Source: JAHEEL01 sp963785245 (lineage in GTDB: Bacteria > Actinomycetota > Acidimicrobiia > Spongiisociales > UBA5794). From it: a DNA stretch of 64,000 nucleotides. Under the pieces are notes generated by a model. That model was not told where the DNA came from. It was given only the letters and a program-made list of their open reading frames with translations, and did no database searches. Shown piece after piece: positions 46,636 to 54,716 of the stretch. The stretch covers positions 1 through 64,000 of the forward strand of contig CAWAUO010000007.1 in assembly GCA_963785245.1 (NCBI GenBank). The letters run 5' to 3'. Position numbers and translations under genes: made by a program. The stretch's first letter is position 1. Every line of letters begins with the position of its first letter.

Positions 46636-46808
46636 ACCGGAAGCCAGTCCCCGGTCGCCAGTCCCCGCCTCTCCCACGAAGTCGGGGAGGCGCGAGTACC
46701 GGCCGCCAGGTCGGAGCGCAGCGGAGGGAGCTCTGGGAGCATGGATCGCGAGGATGAGGCCCGCCGGGCGCCCGAAGGCCCCTCTGCGGCCAAGCATCAG
46801 CTTGACCG

Positions 46809-46839
46809 CGTCTCCCCCACCTGAACGGCGGGGGAGACG
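46809..46839. other. Perfect 10-bp inverted repeat upstream of nuoA
   Basis: CGTCTCCCCC (46809-46818) and GGGGGAGACG (46830-46839) pair perfectly around an 11-base loop. There is no T-run on either side, so it is not a standard intrinsic terminator. It lies between divergent genes and could be a protein site or a relic of the dispersed hairpin repeat family. Confidence 0.55.
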
Positions 46840-46858
46840 AAGACCGGCGACTCTCTCC

Positions 46859-46864
46859 TACCCT
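46859..46864 (+). promoter_or_regulatory. -10-like TACCCT just before the DUF3054 gene
   Basis: TACCCT ends seven bases before the ATG at 46872, so transcription would begin at or next to the start codon. No convincing -35 was found. It fits the recurring short-leader pattern seen at several single genes in this window. Confidence 0.35.
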
Positions 46865-46871
46865 CCCGCCC

Positions 46872-47264
46872 ATGCCGCATTTCGCTGATCGGGCTCTGCT
46901 CCGGTGGATCGTCCCGGGGGACGTTGTGGTCCTCGTGGTGCTGACCATCATCGGGTTCGCGTCCCACTCGACGCTCGACGAGACGCTGCGCCTGGTCGTC
47001 ACTACGGCAGGAGTGTTGGTGGCGTGGGCGGTTGTCGCACCCTGGTTCGGCGCGTTCAGCGCGCCGACGATCACACGATGGTCCTCCGTGTGGCGGGTTG
47101 CGTTGGCGTGGGCGATCGCGGCGCCGGTCGCCGGCTTCCTCAGGGGACTGATCCTCGACCTCGTGGTTTCGCCGACTTTCATCCTGGTCACGATCGCCGT
47201 CAACGGCGCCGCCCTCGTGGCGTGGCGGCTTGTGTTCGCCGCGGTGCATCAGCGGCGTTCTTGA
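46872..47264 (+). CDS. DUF3054-family small membrane protein
   Basis: 130 residues, four membrane helices (VVVLVVLTIIGFASH, TLRLVVTTAGVLVAWAVVA, ALAWAIAAPVAGFL, ITLVTIAVNGAALVAWRL-like). The N terminus with GD followed by a hydrophobic helix and the central Trp-Phe-Gly stretch (APWFGAFSAP) match the DUF3054 family found in actinobacteria and haloarchaea. Function is unknown. It is read away from nuoA and its stop touches the convergent reductase gene (47264/47265). Confidence 0.75.
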   Translation: MPHFADRALLRWIVPGDVVVLVVLTIIGFASHSTLDETLRLVVTTAGVLVAWAVVAPWFGAFSAPTITRWSSVWRVALAWAIAAPVAGFLRGLILDLVVSPTFILVTIAVNGAALVAWRLVFAAVHQRRS

Positions 47265-48515
47265 TCAGGACTTGATCCGACGCACGCCCGGGATCTCGAT
47301 GGCGCGCTCGATGGCGACGTATACCTTCTCCGTCATCCCCTGCTCTTCAGGTTCGAGGAGGTTCGCCATGACCTTCAACGCCCACTCCATGAGCGGACGC
47401 GACCTCATGCCGACGGTCGTGAGCGTCTTCATCACCGTCGGGTTCCCGATGACCGACGTGAAGATGCGAGCGACGCGGTGATAGCTCGCGTACTCGGCGT
47501 CGAGCGCTTCGGCGTATCCCGCCAGCGCGTCCTCGTCGCCGGTGGCGAGCGCATCGGCAATGAACCCGGCGGCGAGGCGCCCGGTCTCGTATGCGTAGTC
47601 GATGCCTTCCCCGTTGAACGGGTTGACGGCCCCGGCTGCATCTCCGACCAGGAGCCAGTTTCTGCCGGACTTCGGCCCGACCGAGAGCGCCATCGGAAGC
47701 TTCCCTCCGATTGGGCGGGCGATCGGGTCACTGCCGACCTGCCAGTGTTCGGGGAGTTCAGAGAGGTACGCCTCGAGGATGCGGCTGGTGTTGATGTCCT
47801 TCCATCCCTTGAAGGTGGAGACCAGACCCGCACCGATGTTGACGGTGCCATCTCCCATCGGGAACACCCACCCGTATCCGGGCATGGCTCGCCCTTCGCG
47901 GTCGCGAATGTCGAGTTGGCTCTCGATGAATCCGTCCTTCGACTGGGGACTCTCCCAGTACCCACGAACCGCGAGGCCGAACGGATAGTCGCGTCGCCGT
48001 TCTGCGCCGAGGTGCCGTCCGAATCGCGAAAGAGACCCGTCGGCGACGACCACGTAGTCGGGGTGGATCACTTCGGCATCCTCACCCTTCCGCCTCAACT
48101 CGACGGCGGTGAGGTCTCCATCATCAGCGACGGCGACCGCCTCGACTCCCTGAAGGACCGTGGCACCTGCTGACTCGGCCAGAGCAGCGACGCGGCCATC
48201 GAGGTCGGACCGGCGCAGGGTCGCCCCCCAGTTCGGGTAGACGGAGTGCTCCGGCCATGGCATCTCGAGCATGACGTCTCCGGCATACGAGCGCAGGCCG
48301 ACCACCCGGTGAATGTCCGGCCGATCGAAGTCGAAACCCATGTCGATGAGTTGGCGCACGGCCCTCGGCGTGAGGCCATCGCCGCAGGCCTTCTCCCTCG
48401 GGTAGCGCTTCTTCTCAGCCAGGAGCACATCCACGCCACGCTGCGCGAGCCAGAAGGCCGCCGAGGCGCCTCCGGGACCGCCGCCGACGACGAGCACCTG
48501 GGGTGAAGATGACAT
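47265..48515 (-). CDS. Geranylgeranyl reductase family flavoprotein (probable menaquinone reductase)
   Basis: 416 residues. The N terminus VLVVGGGPGGASAAFWLAQRG is an FAD-binding Rossmann motif, then EKKRYPREKACGDGLTPRAV, the signature of the GGR/digeranylgeranyl reductase family. GDAAGAVNPFNGEGIDYAYETG is the second FAD motif. In actinobacteria such enzymes include MenJ, which saturates an isoprene unit of menaquinone; the position next to complex I and the bc complex supports a quinone substrate here. Phytol or lipid saturation in other pathways remains possible. The -10-like TAGCCT (48523-48528) lies seven bases before the ATG. Confidence 0.85.
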   Translation of the reverse strand: MSSSPQVLVVGGGPGGASAAFWLAQRGVDVLLAEKKRYPREKACGDGLTPRAVRQLIDMGFDFDRPDIHRVVGLRSYAGDVMLEMPWPEHSVYPNWGATLRRSDLDGRVAALAESAGATVLQGVEAVAVADDGDLTAVELRRKGEDAEVIHPDYVVVADGSLSRFGRHLGAERRRDYPFGLAVRGYWESPQSKDGFIESQLDIRDREGRAMPGYGWVFPMGDGTVNIGAGLVSTFKGWKDINTSRILEAYLSELPEHWQVGSDPIARPIGGKLPMALSVGPKSGRNWLLVGDAAGAVNPFNGEGIDYAYETGRLAAGFIADALATGDEDALAGYAEALDAEYASYHRVARIFTSVIGNPTVMKTLTTVGMRSRPLMEWALKVMANLLEPEEQGMTEKVYVAIERAIEIPGVRRIKS

Positions 48516-48522
48516 GCGGAAG

Positions 48523-48528
48523 AGGCTA
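48523..48528 (-). promoter_or_regulatory. -10-like TAGCCT just before the reductase gene
   Basis: On the minus strand TAGCCT ends seven bases before ATG 48515, predicting an almost leaderless message. The same hexamer stands eight and nine bases before the starts at 61899 and 62948. Confidence 0.4.
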
Positions 48529-48566
48529 GGTCTCGCTGTTCGCTTCCGAACACTGACCGGAACGGG

Positions 48567-50237
48567 TCAGCCCTCTTCGGTCCCGAAGCCGCACTCGGTC
48601 TCAGTGGCTTCGATCTCGAGGCCTCCGAACTCCACTCGTTCGTAGAGGGTGACCTGTGCGATCTCGAGCTCGGTGAGTTGTCCCTCGAACCCTGGCATGC
48701 CGCCGGCAACCGGCGTGTCGTTCGCTCCGTAGGTCGCATCCGGCCAATCCGACGACCCGAGGGCGATCCACTCGATCTGGGTCGAGCACGACGGGGTGGG
48801 GAAGGCCTCGAGCACGGCGCCACCCGCCATTGCGGGTCCTGCGCCGCCGCCGCCATCTGCTCCGTGACAGACCGCGCACGACTCTTCGTAGACGGTCGCA
48901 CCGATCGAGAAGTTGCTCACCTCGTCGACGCCGTACTCGCCCCCGTCGCAGCCAACCGCAACGCCCGTCGCCGGGTCGATCGCGAGTTGACCGGCGCTCC
49001 CGCAAGTCGGCTGGTTGGGGACCACGACCAGGTAGAGCACCGCCAGCAACGGAATCACGACGAGCACCGCAGCGAGCCATGCCGGGTAGCGAGTGCGGGG
49101 TGATGCCGGTTCCTCGGGCTCCGGCTCTTCGACCGGTTCGGGTTCGGGTGGTGACGGGATCACGGCCTTCGGTGCCGGGGCGGCGTCGGCCGCAGCAGCA
49201 TCGGAGATCTCTTCGAGGTCTTCGGGCTCATCGGTGGCGGCCACGAGGCCGGCGTCGCCGCCGCCCGTATCCAACCCCTCTTCGGCCGCCCACTCCAGCA
49301 GCACCGCTTCGGAGGTGCCACCGGTCTGCTTCGCACGAGCCTTCGCCGAACGCTCAACCAACGACTCCGGCATCTTCCGCGCCGCAGCCACCGCCGACAA
49401 CAACGCCGCACCAGAAAGCACATCCGACGGCGCCGCCGCAGGAGCTTCTGCGACCGGCGACTCGACCACCGGCGGCTCGGTTCCGCCGACATCAACACCT
49501 TCTTCAGCCGCCCACTCCAGCAGCACCGCTTCGGAGGTGCCACCGGTCTGCTTCGCACGAGCCTTCGCCGAACGCTCAACCAACGACTCCGGCATCTTCC
49601 GCGCCGCAGCCACCGCCGACAACAACGCCGCACCAGAAAGCGAGACACCCCCTCCGTCAGCGCCTGGAGGCGCTGCCACCTCCCCCTGAGGGAGAGGAAT
49701 CGGAGCGGAGACCTCGGCTCCGCCGACGTCGAGTCCTTCTTCTTCTGCCCAGTCGCGCAGGACGGCATCGATGTCGACGCCTGCGGTCTTTGCCCGGGCA
49801 GAGGCGGAGCGTTCGATGAGCGATTCCGGCATCCCCCGAGCCTCAGCAACAGCAGAAAGGAGGGCTGGACCCGACAGGGCAGCGGCTTCAGAGGCGGAGG
49901 CGGCCTTTGCTGGAGCCTCCTCGTCTGCGACCGGCGACCGGCGACCGGCGACCGGCGACTCGGTTTCACCGAGTCCTTCCTCGGTGGCCCACTCCTGGAG
50001 GACGTCTTCTACCGACCCGCCGGTCGCGCTCGGCGCGGGCCTTGGCGGAGCGTTCGATGAGCGATTCCGGCATCCCCCGAGCCTCAGCAACAGCAGCCAA
50101 CAACGCTGCCCCACTGAGCGAACCCGCGGCGGCGGGCGTGCTCTCGGCTTTGTCTTCGACTGGCGACCGGCGACTGGCGACTGGCGACTCGTCAACCGGC
50201 GACTCGTTCTCGCCAACCCACATCGCAACGACTGCAT
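48567..50237 (-). CDS. Membrane cytochrome c with repeated cytoplasmic RSAxARAK mini-domains
   Basis: Sense begins near 50037. Four mini-domains follow, each about 34 residues (GMPESLIERSASARAK..., then ...VLRDWAEEEG), separated by 30-40 residue low-complexity linkers. One helix (YPAWLAAVLVVIPLLAVLYLVV) then leads to an outside cytochrome c domain with a single haem site, CAVCHGADGGG, and a Met-containing MPGFEGQL region. The mini-domains are therefore on the cytoplasmic side. The last two are identical over 129 bases. One linker (PIPLPQGEVAAPPGADGGG) is a dispersed hairpin repeat in frame; others (SPVAGRRSPVADE) come from seven-base repeats. The gene lies behind the CcoN-CcoO-like gene, so it is probably its electron donor or partner. 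Confidence 0.8.
   Translation of the reverse strand: MQSLRCGLARTSRRLTSRQSPVAGRQSKTKPRARPPPRVRSVGQRCWLLLLRLGGCRNRSSNAPPRPAPSATGGSVEDVLQEWATEEGLGETESPVAGRRSPVADEEAPAKAASASEAAALSGPALLSAVAEARGMPESLIERSASARAKTAGVDIDAVLRDWAEEEGLDVGGAEVSAPIPLPQGEVAAPPGADGGGVSLSGAALLSAVAAARKMPESLVERSAKARAKQTGGTSEAVLLEWAAEEGVDVGGTEPPVVESPVAEAPAAAPSDVLSGAALLSAVAAARKMPESLVERSAKARAKQTGGTSEAVLLEWAAEEGLDTGGGDAGLVAATDEPEDLEEISDAAAADAAPAPKAVIPSPPEPEPVEEPEPEEPASPRTRYPAWLAAVLVVIPLLAVLYLVVVPNQPTCGSAGQLAIDPATGVAVGCDGGEYGVDEVSNFSIGATVYEESCAVCHGADGGGGAGPAMAGGAVLEAFPTPSCSTQIEWIALGSSDWPDATYGANDTPVAGGMPGFEGQLTELEIAQVTLYERVEFGGLEIEATETECGFGTEEG
49291..49641 (-). repeat. Exact 129-bp direct duplication encoding two mini-domains
   Basis: 49291-49419 and 49513-49641 are identical by eye, offset 222 bases (74 codons), each encoding LLSAVAAARKMPESLVERS and the rest of one mini-domain. 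Identity at silent sites means the duplication is recent. A dispersed hairpin repeat starts at the very next base (49642). Confidence 0.85.
49642..49705 (+). repeat. Dispersed two-hairpin repeat, copy 2 (inside a gene)
   Basis: GAGACACCCCCTCCGTC, then AGCGCC-TGGA-GGCGCT, a perfect six-base hairpin, then GCCACCTCCCCCTGAGGGAGAGG and AATCGG. It is in frame in the cytochrome c linker. The first hairpin differs in sequence from copies 1 and 3 but still pairs. Confidence 0.8.
49928..49960. repeat. Heptanucleotide GGCGACC repeat
   Basis: Four consecutive seven-base units (GGCGACC x3, then GGCGACT) lie in a linker of the cytochrome c gene. A related array runs at 50158-50215 (GGCGACC, GGCGACT, GGCGACT, ...). 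Because seven is not a multiple of three, the array cycles through three codon phases and yields the peptide SPVAGRR. Confidence 0.75.
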
Positions 50238-50340
50238 CCGTGGTCGATCCTGAGGCTTTGGCGCGAGCCGCGGCCGAGCGCTCGAAGAGCGAGGCTGGCG
50301 CTCCGTAGATTGCTTCGAGTTGTTGGAGGTTCTCTTCCAT
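49966..50340 (-). CDS. N terminus of the repeat-bearing cytochrome c (frameshifted)
   Basis: ATG 50340 starts three bases after the stop of the CcoN-CcoO-like gene (50343). The frame encodes one degenerate mini-domain (IYGAPASLFERSAAARAKASG) and a second (GMPESLIERSAKARAE), after which an extra base near 50040 (GAGCGCGACC; GAGGCGACC-like spacing expected) shifts sense into the 48567-50237 frame as ATGGSVEDVLQEW. Together the pieces give one protein of about 590 residues. Confidence 0.75.
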   Translation of the reverse strand: MEENLQQLEAIYGAPASLFERSAAARAKASGSTTDAVVAMWVGENESPVDESPVASRRSPVEDKAESTPAAAGSLSGAALLAAVAEARGMPESLIERSAKARAERDRRVGRRRPPGVGHRGRTR

Positions 50341-50342
50341 CG

Positions 50343-52268
50343 CTACCTCAGTGAGAGCAGGTACTCGGAGAGGGCATCGAGATCGCCCTGGGTCAGATAT
50401 CGGTATGACGGCATGATCGACCACGCGCGCTCGGCGCGGGGATCGTCGAGGTAGTCCCCGAGACCGGCCGGGTTCTCGGTCCGGCTGCCGAAATGCATGA
50501 GGTCGGGGCCAAGTCGTTGCGTCCCGATCAGCGCCGGGGCTTCGTTCACGTAGTCACCGGCAACGCTCACCGCCCCAAGTCCGACGTCCGGGACATTGGG
50601 ACGCACCGACTGGGTATGACAGGCGACACAACCCTCCCGAACGTACACCGCTCGGCCGTTGGCGACTGCCGACCTATCCGGATAGGAGCGAACGGTCTCG
50701 GCAAGGATCGTCTCCGACGTGACCGTCGAGTCGAGGGCCGGCACGAGCACCATCACCACTGCCACCACGGCGAAGGCGCCGACGATGCCACCGCGTAGCG
50801 CCGGGCACGAGATCGTTGCTCCCGTGCCGGTCAGTTGGAGATCGAACGCTTCGTCTTCGACCTCCGGCGTCGCGGTCATGATGCGCCAGGATGCCGTGGC
50901 GACCACGGCGGCGAAGAACAGTTGGGCGGCTCCGAAGATGACGATCCCTGCTGCACGGAACGCGAAGAACGGTTCCAACATCCGCGCGGTCACCGACCAG
51001 CCATCGCCAAACGAGGTGGGCTCGGCAGCGTTGGCGCCGGCCGCCCAGGTGAGGCCGGTTGCTGCGGCTGCGGTCCACATCGCGCCGATTGCGACCGCGA
51101 GACCCGTGACCGAGAGGACAAGGTGCCACGCGGCCAGACCGCGACGGTTCGATCCGGCGCCGGTCGCGTACGACGTGAAGGCGAAGATCCAGAACGTGAG
51201 TGCGCCACCGAAGAGCAGCAGATCGCCTGCAGCGGTCCATTCGGTGAGACCGACAACGGAACTCGAGGTCCGCAGCGCCTGCACAAGGTTGTGGATCGGC
51301 ACCAAGACGAACAGCAGCATCCCGACGGCGGCGAATGAGAACGTGATCCGGTCTTCGATCAACTTGGCCCGCCCGCGCATGAGGATCGAAAGGTCCCGGG
51401 TGATCAACGCGACGGGGACGAAGAGCGCGATCGAGAACGCAACACCGACACTCTGAAGCCATCCGGGAATCGGACCGTAGATGTAGAGGACGGGAGCCGT
51501 CGCCGCCCAGACGAACGCGAGCGACCAGAAACCGAGGGCCGAGAGAGGCGTCCCTTCGAACGAGCTCTGTCCGGTGAGTTTGGGGACGAGGTAGTAGAGG
51601 AAGCCGACGCCGGCGGCGACGAACCAGAAACCTGCGAGGCCCGCCCGGAGCAGACCGATCTGCATTGCGCCCGCGGCGCCAGGGAGGCCGGGGATGAGCG
51701 AGAACGCTATCAGGAGCGCAGCCCACCAGGAGGATCCGAGGAGATACCACTGCGCCGGCACGAGTTGGCCCACGTCCTGGGCAATGGTCCGGGTCACGGT
51801 GATTGCCGACAGAATCAGTCCGACCAGGAGGAGCAGTTCAGCGATCAGCGGCGCTGCGAAGTAGGGCTGTCCGTCACCGAGTCCGGCGCCGATTTCCACG
51901 GCGCCCGTGGCAACAGACATGATGATCAGGAGCAACGAGATCGGAGCGAGGCTTGCTCCCCTGACCGAGCGCCCGGAAATGCGCGGAAGCACGAAGTACA
52001 CCGCTGCGAGGAATCCGAGGCCGAGCCATCCGTAGAGGAAGAGGTGGGTCGCGGCCGGGGCGAGTCGACCATAGGAGAGGAAGGAGACTCGGGCGCCGAT
52101 GTCAGGGAAGACCAGTTGGAGGGCGGCGACCGAGCCGATAGCAACCGCCAGAACGAGGAACACGGTCGCCGACACGAGGTGCCATCGCACGATTCCTTCG
52201 ACGCCCGACCGCGCGTCGCTCGGTGCTGCCTCGTCCGCGTTCACGATTCCGCTTTCCTCCGTCGCCAT
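50343..52268 (-). CDS. CcoN-CcoO-like fusion without the usual haem/copper histidines
   Basis: 641 residues. Residues 1-500 form about twelve membrane helices in the arrangement of cbb3 oxidase subunit I (TM2 LAPAATHLFLYGWLGLGF). The region that should read HNAV at the copper site is RAGLAGFWF, the HH pair after it is absent (APVLYIYGPIPGW), and the HVH helix reads TAAGDLLLFGGAL. After residue 520 comes one helix and a CcoO-like cytochrome c: REGCVACHTQSVRP, GTQRLGPDLMHFG, SIMPSYRYL. The catalytic centre of a haem-copper oxidase therefore seems lost while the cytochrome c part is intact. ATG 52268 has TAGGCT 31 bases upstream. It is read divergently from the bc operon. Confidence 0.75.
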   Translation of the reverse strand: MATEESGIVNADEAAPSDARSGVEGIVRWHLVSATVFLVLAVAIGSVAALQLVFPDIGARVSFLSYGRLAPAATHLFLYGWLGLGFLAAVYFVLPRISGRSVRGASLAPISLLLIIMSVATGAVEIGAGLGDGQPYFAAPLIAELLLLVGLILSAITVTRTIAQDVGQLVPAQWYLLGSSWWAALLIAFSLIPGLPGAAGAMQIGLLRAGLAGFWFVAAGVGFLYYLVPKLTGQSSFEGTPLSALGFWSLAFVWAATAPVLYIYGPIPGWLQSVGVAFSIALFVPVALITRDLSILMRGRAKLIEDRITFSFAAVGMLLFVLVPIHNLVQALRTSSSVVGLTEWTAAGDLLLFGGALTFWIFAFTSYATGAGSNRRGLAAWHLVLSVTGLAVAIGAMWTAAAATGLTWAAGANAAEPTSFGDGWSVTARMLEPFFAFRAAGIVIFGAAQLFFAAVVATASWRIMTATPEVEDEAFDLQLTGTGATISCPALRGGIVGAFAVVAVVMVLVPALDSTVTSETILAETVRSYPDRSAVANGRAVYVREGCVACHTQSVRPNVPDVGLGAVSVAGDYVNEAPALIGTQRLGPDLMHFGSRTENPAGLGDYLDDPRAERAWSIMPSYRYLTQGDLDALSEYLLSLR

Positions 52269-52434
52269 TGCAGGCCCGTCTCTCCCGTGGGCGGCCGAAA
52301 GCCTAGCCGGAGACGCCTCGGTTCACAGGCCGGAACCGCTGGTCAGGGTGTCTCCGGACCCTGGATTTCGGTGATCGCGTGGTCCACAATCGACCCGAGA
52401 AGTGCTTTTGCATGCGCGGCGAACTTGTTCGGCA

Positions 52435-52440
52435 TAGAAT
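52435..52440 (+). promoter_or_regulatory. Possible -10 box of the bc-complex operon
   Basis: TAGAAT lies 24 bases before GTG 52465. A -35 at the right distance is not convincing. The 196-bp gap 52269-52464 separates the divergent oxidase-like gene from the bc operon and must hold both promoters. Confidence 0.3.
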
Positions 52441-52464
52441 CGCCGCCGTGTGGAGGAGGACGAA

Positions 52465-53052
52465 GTGACGGATCGACAGAAGCTCGCCGCCGGTCTGACG
52501 GCGATTGCGATCGGCAGCATCACCGTGATTGCCGCTTCTTTGTTCGTGCATGCAGCCGAGTCTCCGACGACCGATGTCGTCGGAAACGAACTCTGGCCGC
52601 TCGTTCCACGTGGTTGGGTTCCTGCCACCATCGGACAACTCGTCGCAGCCGGTGGGGTGTTCCTGGTTCTCGGCGGTGCCACACTTGGCTTCGTGTACGG
52701 TCGCCAGCTCACGTGGGCCCGGGCGGCCATCGGCGCCTTCCTGTTCACGGGAATGGCGCTCTTCGTATTCGCCATCATTCCAAACCAGTTCGTGGCCCTC
52801 ACCCAAGGGTCACTCGAGTGGACCCCGCAGAAGACGCTCGTAACGATTCCGCCGACTCTCGTCCTCGGGAACGAGATGTCGATCTCGTATTCCACCTTCC
52901 AGCAGATGATCATCGGTGGATACCCCGTCGCGATGCTCATCCTCATCGCCGGGACGATGGTTGTATGGCAGAAGCAGTCACGGAAGGTCAAGAAGGACAA
53001 GCCGACTCCGATCTCGTCATTCGGCCGTCCGATGAGGGAGGGACCCGGATGA
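52465..53052 (+). CDS. Four-helix membrane protein leading the bc-complex operon
   Basis: 195 residues with about four hydrophobic helices (TAIAIGSITVIAASLFVHA, IGQLVAAGGVFLVLGGATLG, AIGAFLFTGMALFVFAII, MIIGGYPVAMLILIAGTMVV) and a basic tail. I do not recognise the family. GTG 52465 is preceded by GGAGGAGG at a good distance; a GTG at 52450 is in the same frame. The gene opens the operon ahead of the two cytochrome b halves, so a role as an accessory subunit or assembly factor is inferred from position only. Confidence 0.6.
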   Translation: MTDRQKLAAGLTAIAIGSITVIAASLFVHAAESPTTDVVGNELWPLVPRGWVPATIGQLVAAGGVFLVLGGATLGFVYGRQLTWARAAIGAFLFTGMALFVFAIIPNQFVALTQGSLEWTPQKTLVTIPPTLVLGNEMSISYSTFQQMIIGGYPVAMLILIAGTMVVWQKQSRKVKKDKPTPISSFGRPMREGPG

Positions 53053-53122
53053 TGGCGGCTCCGACCATGCACGACACTTCGGGCGGCCAGGGCACTCGGC
53101 CCGGCCACAGGAGAGGGAACAC

Positions 53123-53902
53123 GTGACGGACGACAAGGGCAACGGGAAGAGCATCGGGGGCGCCGTCACGGGCGTGCTCGATCACATTCGCGAGAGTCAG
53201 GTCTGGACTTCGATCTTCCGGCCCGGCTCGCCGATGCGCGTCGACAACCAGGACACCCCGCGCAACCGATCGTACGTGGTGATGAACAACGTGCTCTATC
53301 ACCTCCACCCGGTGAAGGTGAAACGCCACGGCGTTCGTCTCTCCTACACCCTGTGCCTCGGCGGCCTGAGCTTCTTCCTGTTCATCGTGCTCACGATCAC
53401 CGGCATCTTCCTCATGTTCTACTACTCGCCAACTTCGCCGCAGGCCTACTTCGATCTCGAAGCGCTGAACACCGATGTTGCCTTCGGCCAGTTGGTGCGC
53501 AACATGCACCGGTGGGGGGCTCACCTCATGGTGCTGACCGTGTTCCTGCATATGGCGCGGGTGTTCTACCACGGCGCCTACAAGCCGCCACGCGAGTTCA
53601 ACTGGATCGTCGGTGTGATCCTCCTGCTCCTCACGCTGCTGATGTCGTTCACCGGTTACCTGCTCCCCTGGGACCAGCTGGCACTCTGGGCCGTCACGGT
53701 TGGGACCACGATGGGGAGATATGCCCCGGTCTTCGGTGAGCAGGTGAGCTTCGCCTTGATCGGTGGCGTGCAGATCACCCCCGACACGTTGCTCCGTTGG
53801 TACGTCCTCCACGTTCTGTTCCTTCCGTTCATCATCACGCTGTTCATGGCCGTCCATTTCTGGCGCGTCCGCAAGGACGGCGGAATCTCCGGGCCGCTCT
53901 AG
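53123..53902 (+). CDS. Cytochrome b N-terminal subunit (b6/PetB-like)
   Basis: 259 residues, four membrane helices. The haem ligands are the paired histidines HRWGAHLMVLTVFLH and the later LHVLFLP...AVHFW pair, spaced as in b6-type cytochromes. GYLLPWDQLALWA is the quinol-site loop. GTG 53123 follows GAGAGGGAA. The N terminus has a 70-residue cytoplasmic extension. It is the quinol-oxidising core together with the next gene. Confidence 0.92.
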   Translation: MTDDKGNGKSIGGAVTGVLDHIRESQVWTSIFRPGSPMRVDNQDTPRNRSYVVMNNVLYHLHPVKVKRHGVRLSYTLCLGGLSFFLFIVLTITGIFLMFYYSPTSPQAYFDLEALNTDVAFGQLVRNMHRWGAHLMVLTVFLHMARVFYHGAYKPPREFNWIVGVILLLLTLLMSFTGYLLPWDQLALWAVTVGTTMGRYAPVFGEQVSFALIGGVQITPDTLLRWYVLHVLFLPFIITLFMAVHFWRVRKDGGISGPL

Positions 53903-53911
53903 GGAGTCGCT

Positions 53912-54706
53912 GTGGCACAAATCCCCGACAACATCCTGCGCCGCTCGGCTGAAGCGAGAGCGAAGAAGGAAGGCCGCCCGGTTGACGAGATCCTCGCCGA
54001 GATGAAGGGCGACACGCCCGCGTCCGAGTCGACCCCGGAGCCAGAACCGGCACCTGCAAAACCGGCGGAGACCCCGGCGAAGCCAACCCCGACCCCCGCG
54101 GCTGCACCTGCGGCCGCTCCCACCGCCACCGCTACCGCCGTAGCGGTTGTCGAAGACAATGTCGTGGTCGACGGGGACGCTGATCTCGACGGAGCCACGT
54201 CAGAACGCCTCCTCACGGTGATCCGGGCCGGCGATGTCCAGCGCATCCGATCGGCGCCGACGGACCGGGTGAACGTGTGGCCACACCTGCTGGCGATCGA
54301 GTTCGTAGCCCTGCTGGTGGTCCTCGCGTTCCTGATTACGTTGTCGATCTTCCTCGACGCCCCGCTCCTCGAGTTCGCCAACTTCAACGAGCAGCCGAAC
54401 CCGTCGAAAGCTCCGTGGTACTTCCTCGGGCTGCAGGAACTGCTCGCCTACTTCGATCCGCAGGTCGCCGGCATCATCATTCCGACGTTCGGAGCGATCG
54501 CGATCGCGATCATCCCCTACATCGACAAGAACCCGTCGGTCCGCCCGTCGCATCGCAAGTTCGCCATCATGCTGTTCACGTTCTTCATCATGGCGGCCGC
54601 CGCCCTTACGATCTTCGGATCGTTCTTCCGGGGCCCGGGCTTCAACTTCACCTTCCCGTGGGAAGACGGCATCTTCTTCGACGACCTCAAGTCGCTGCTG
54701 GAGTGA
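53912..54706 (+). CDS. Cytochrome b C-terminal subunit (PetD-like) with RSAxARAK mini-domain
   Basis: 264 residues. Residues 125-264 form the three-helix subunit IV core, with NPSKAPWYFLGLQELLAYF carrying the variant of the PEWY quinol motif. The first 32 residues (IPDNILRRSAEARAKKEG, then VDEILAEMKG) are one copy of the mini-domain repeated in the cytochrome c at 48567-50340. A Pro/Ala/Thr-rich linker of about 80 residues joins it to the membrane part. N-terminal parts of subunit IV face the cytoplasm, the same side as the mini-domains of the cytochrome c. GTG start, nine bases after the previous stop. Confidence 0.88.
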   Translation: MAQIPDNILRRSAEARAKKEGRPVDEILAEMKGDTPASESTPEPEPAPAKPAETPAKPTPTPAAAPAAAPTATATAVAVVEDNVVVDGDADLDGATSERLLTVIRAGDVQRIRSAPTDRVNVWPHLLAIEFVALLVVLAFLITLSIFLDAPLLEFANFNEQPNPSKAPWYFLGLQELLAYFDPQVAGIIIPTFGAIAIAIIPYIDKNPSVRPSHRKFAIMLFTFFIMAAAALTIFGSFFRGPGFNFTFPWEDGIFFDDLKSLLE

Positions 54707-54716
54707 GAACCGGACC

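Noticed and set aside
46809..46839. Intrinsic terminator between nuoA and the DUF3054 gene
   Set aside because: The stem is perfect but there is no T-run on either strand and both flanking genes are read away from it.
50343..52268. Nitric oxide reductase (NorB-type) assignment
   Set aside because: NorB also needs the haem and non-haem iron histidines, which are missing, and the C-terminal part is clearly CcoO-like.
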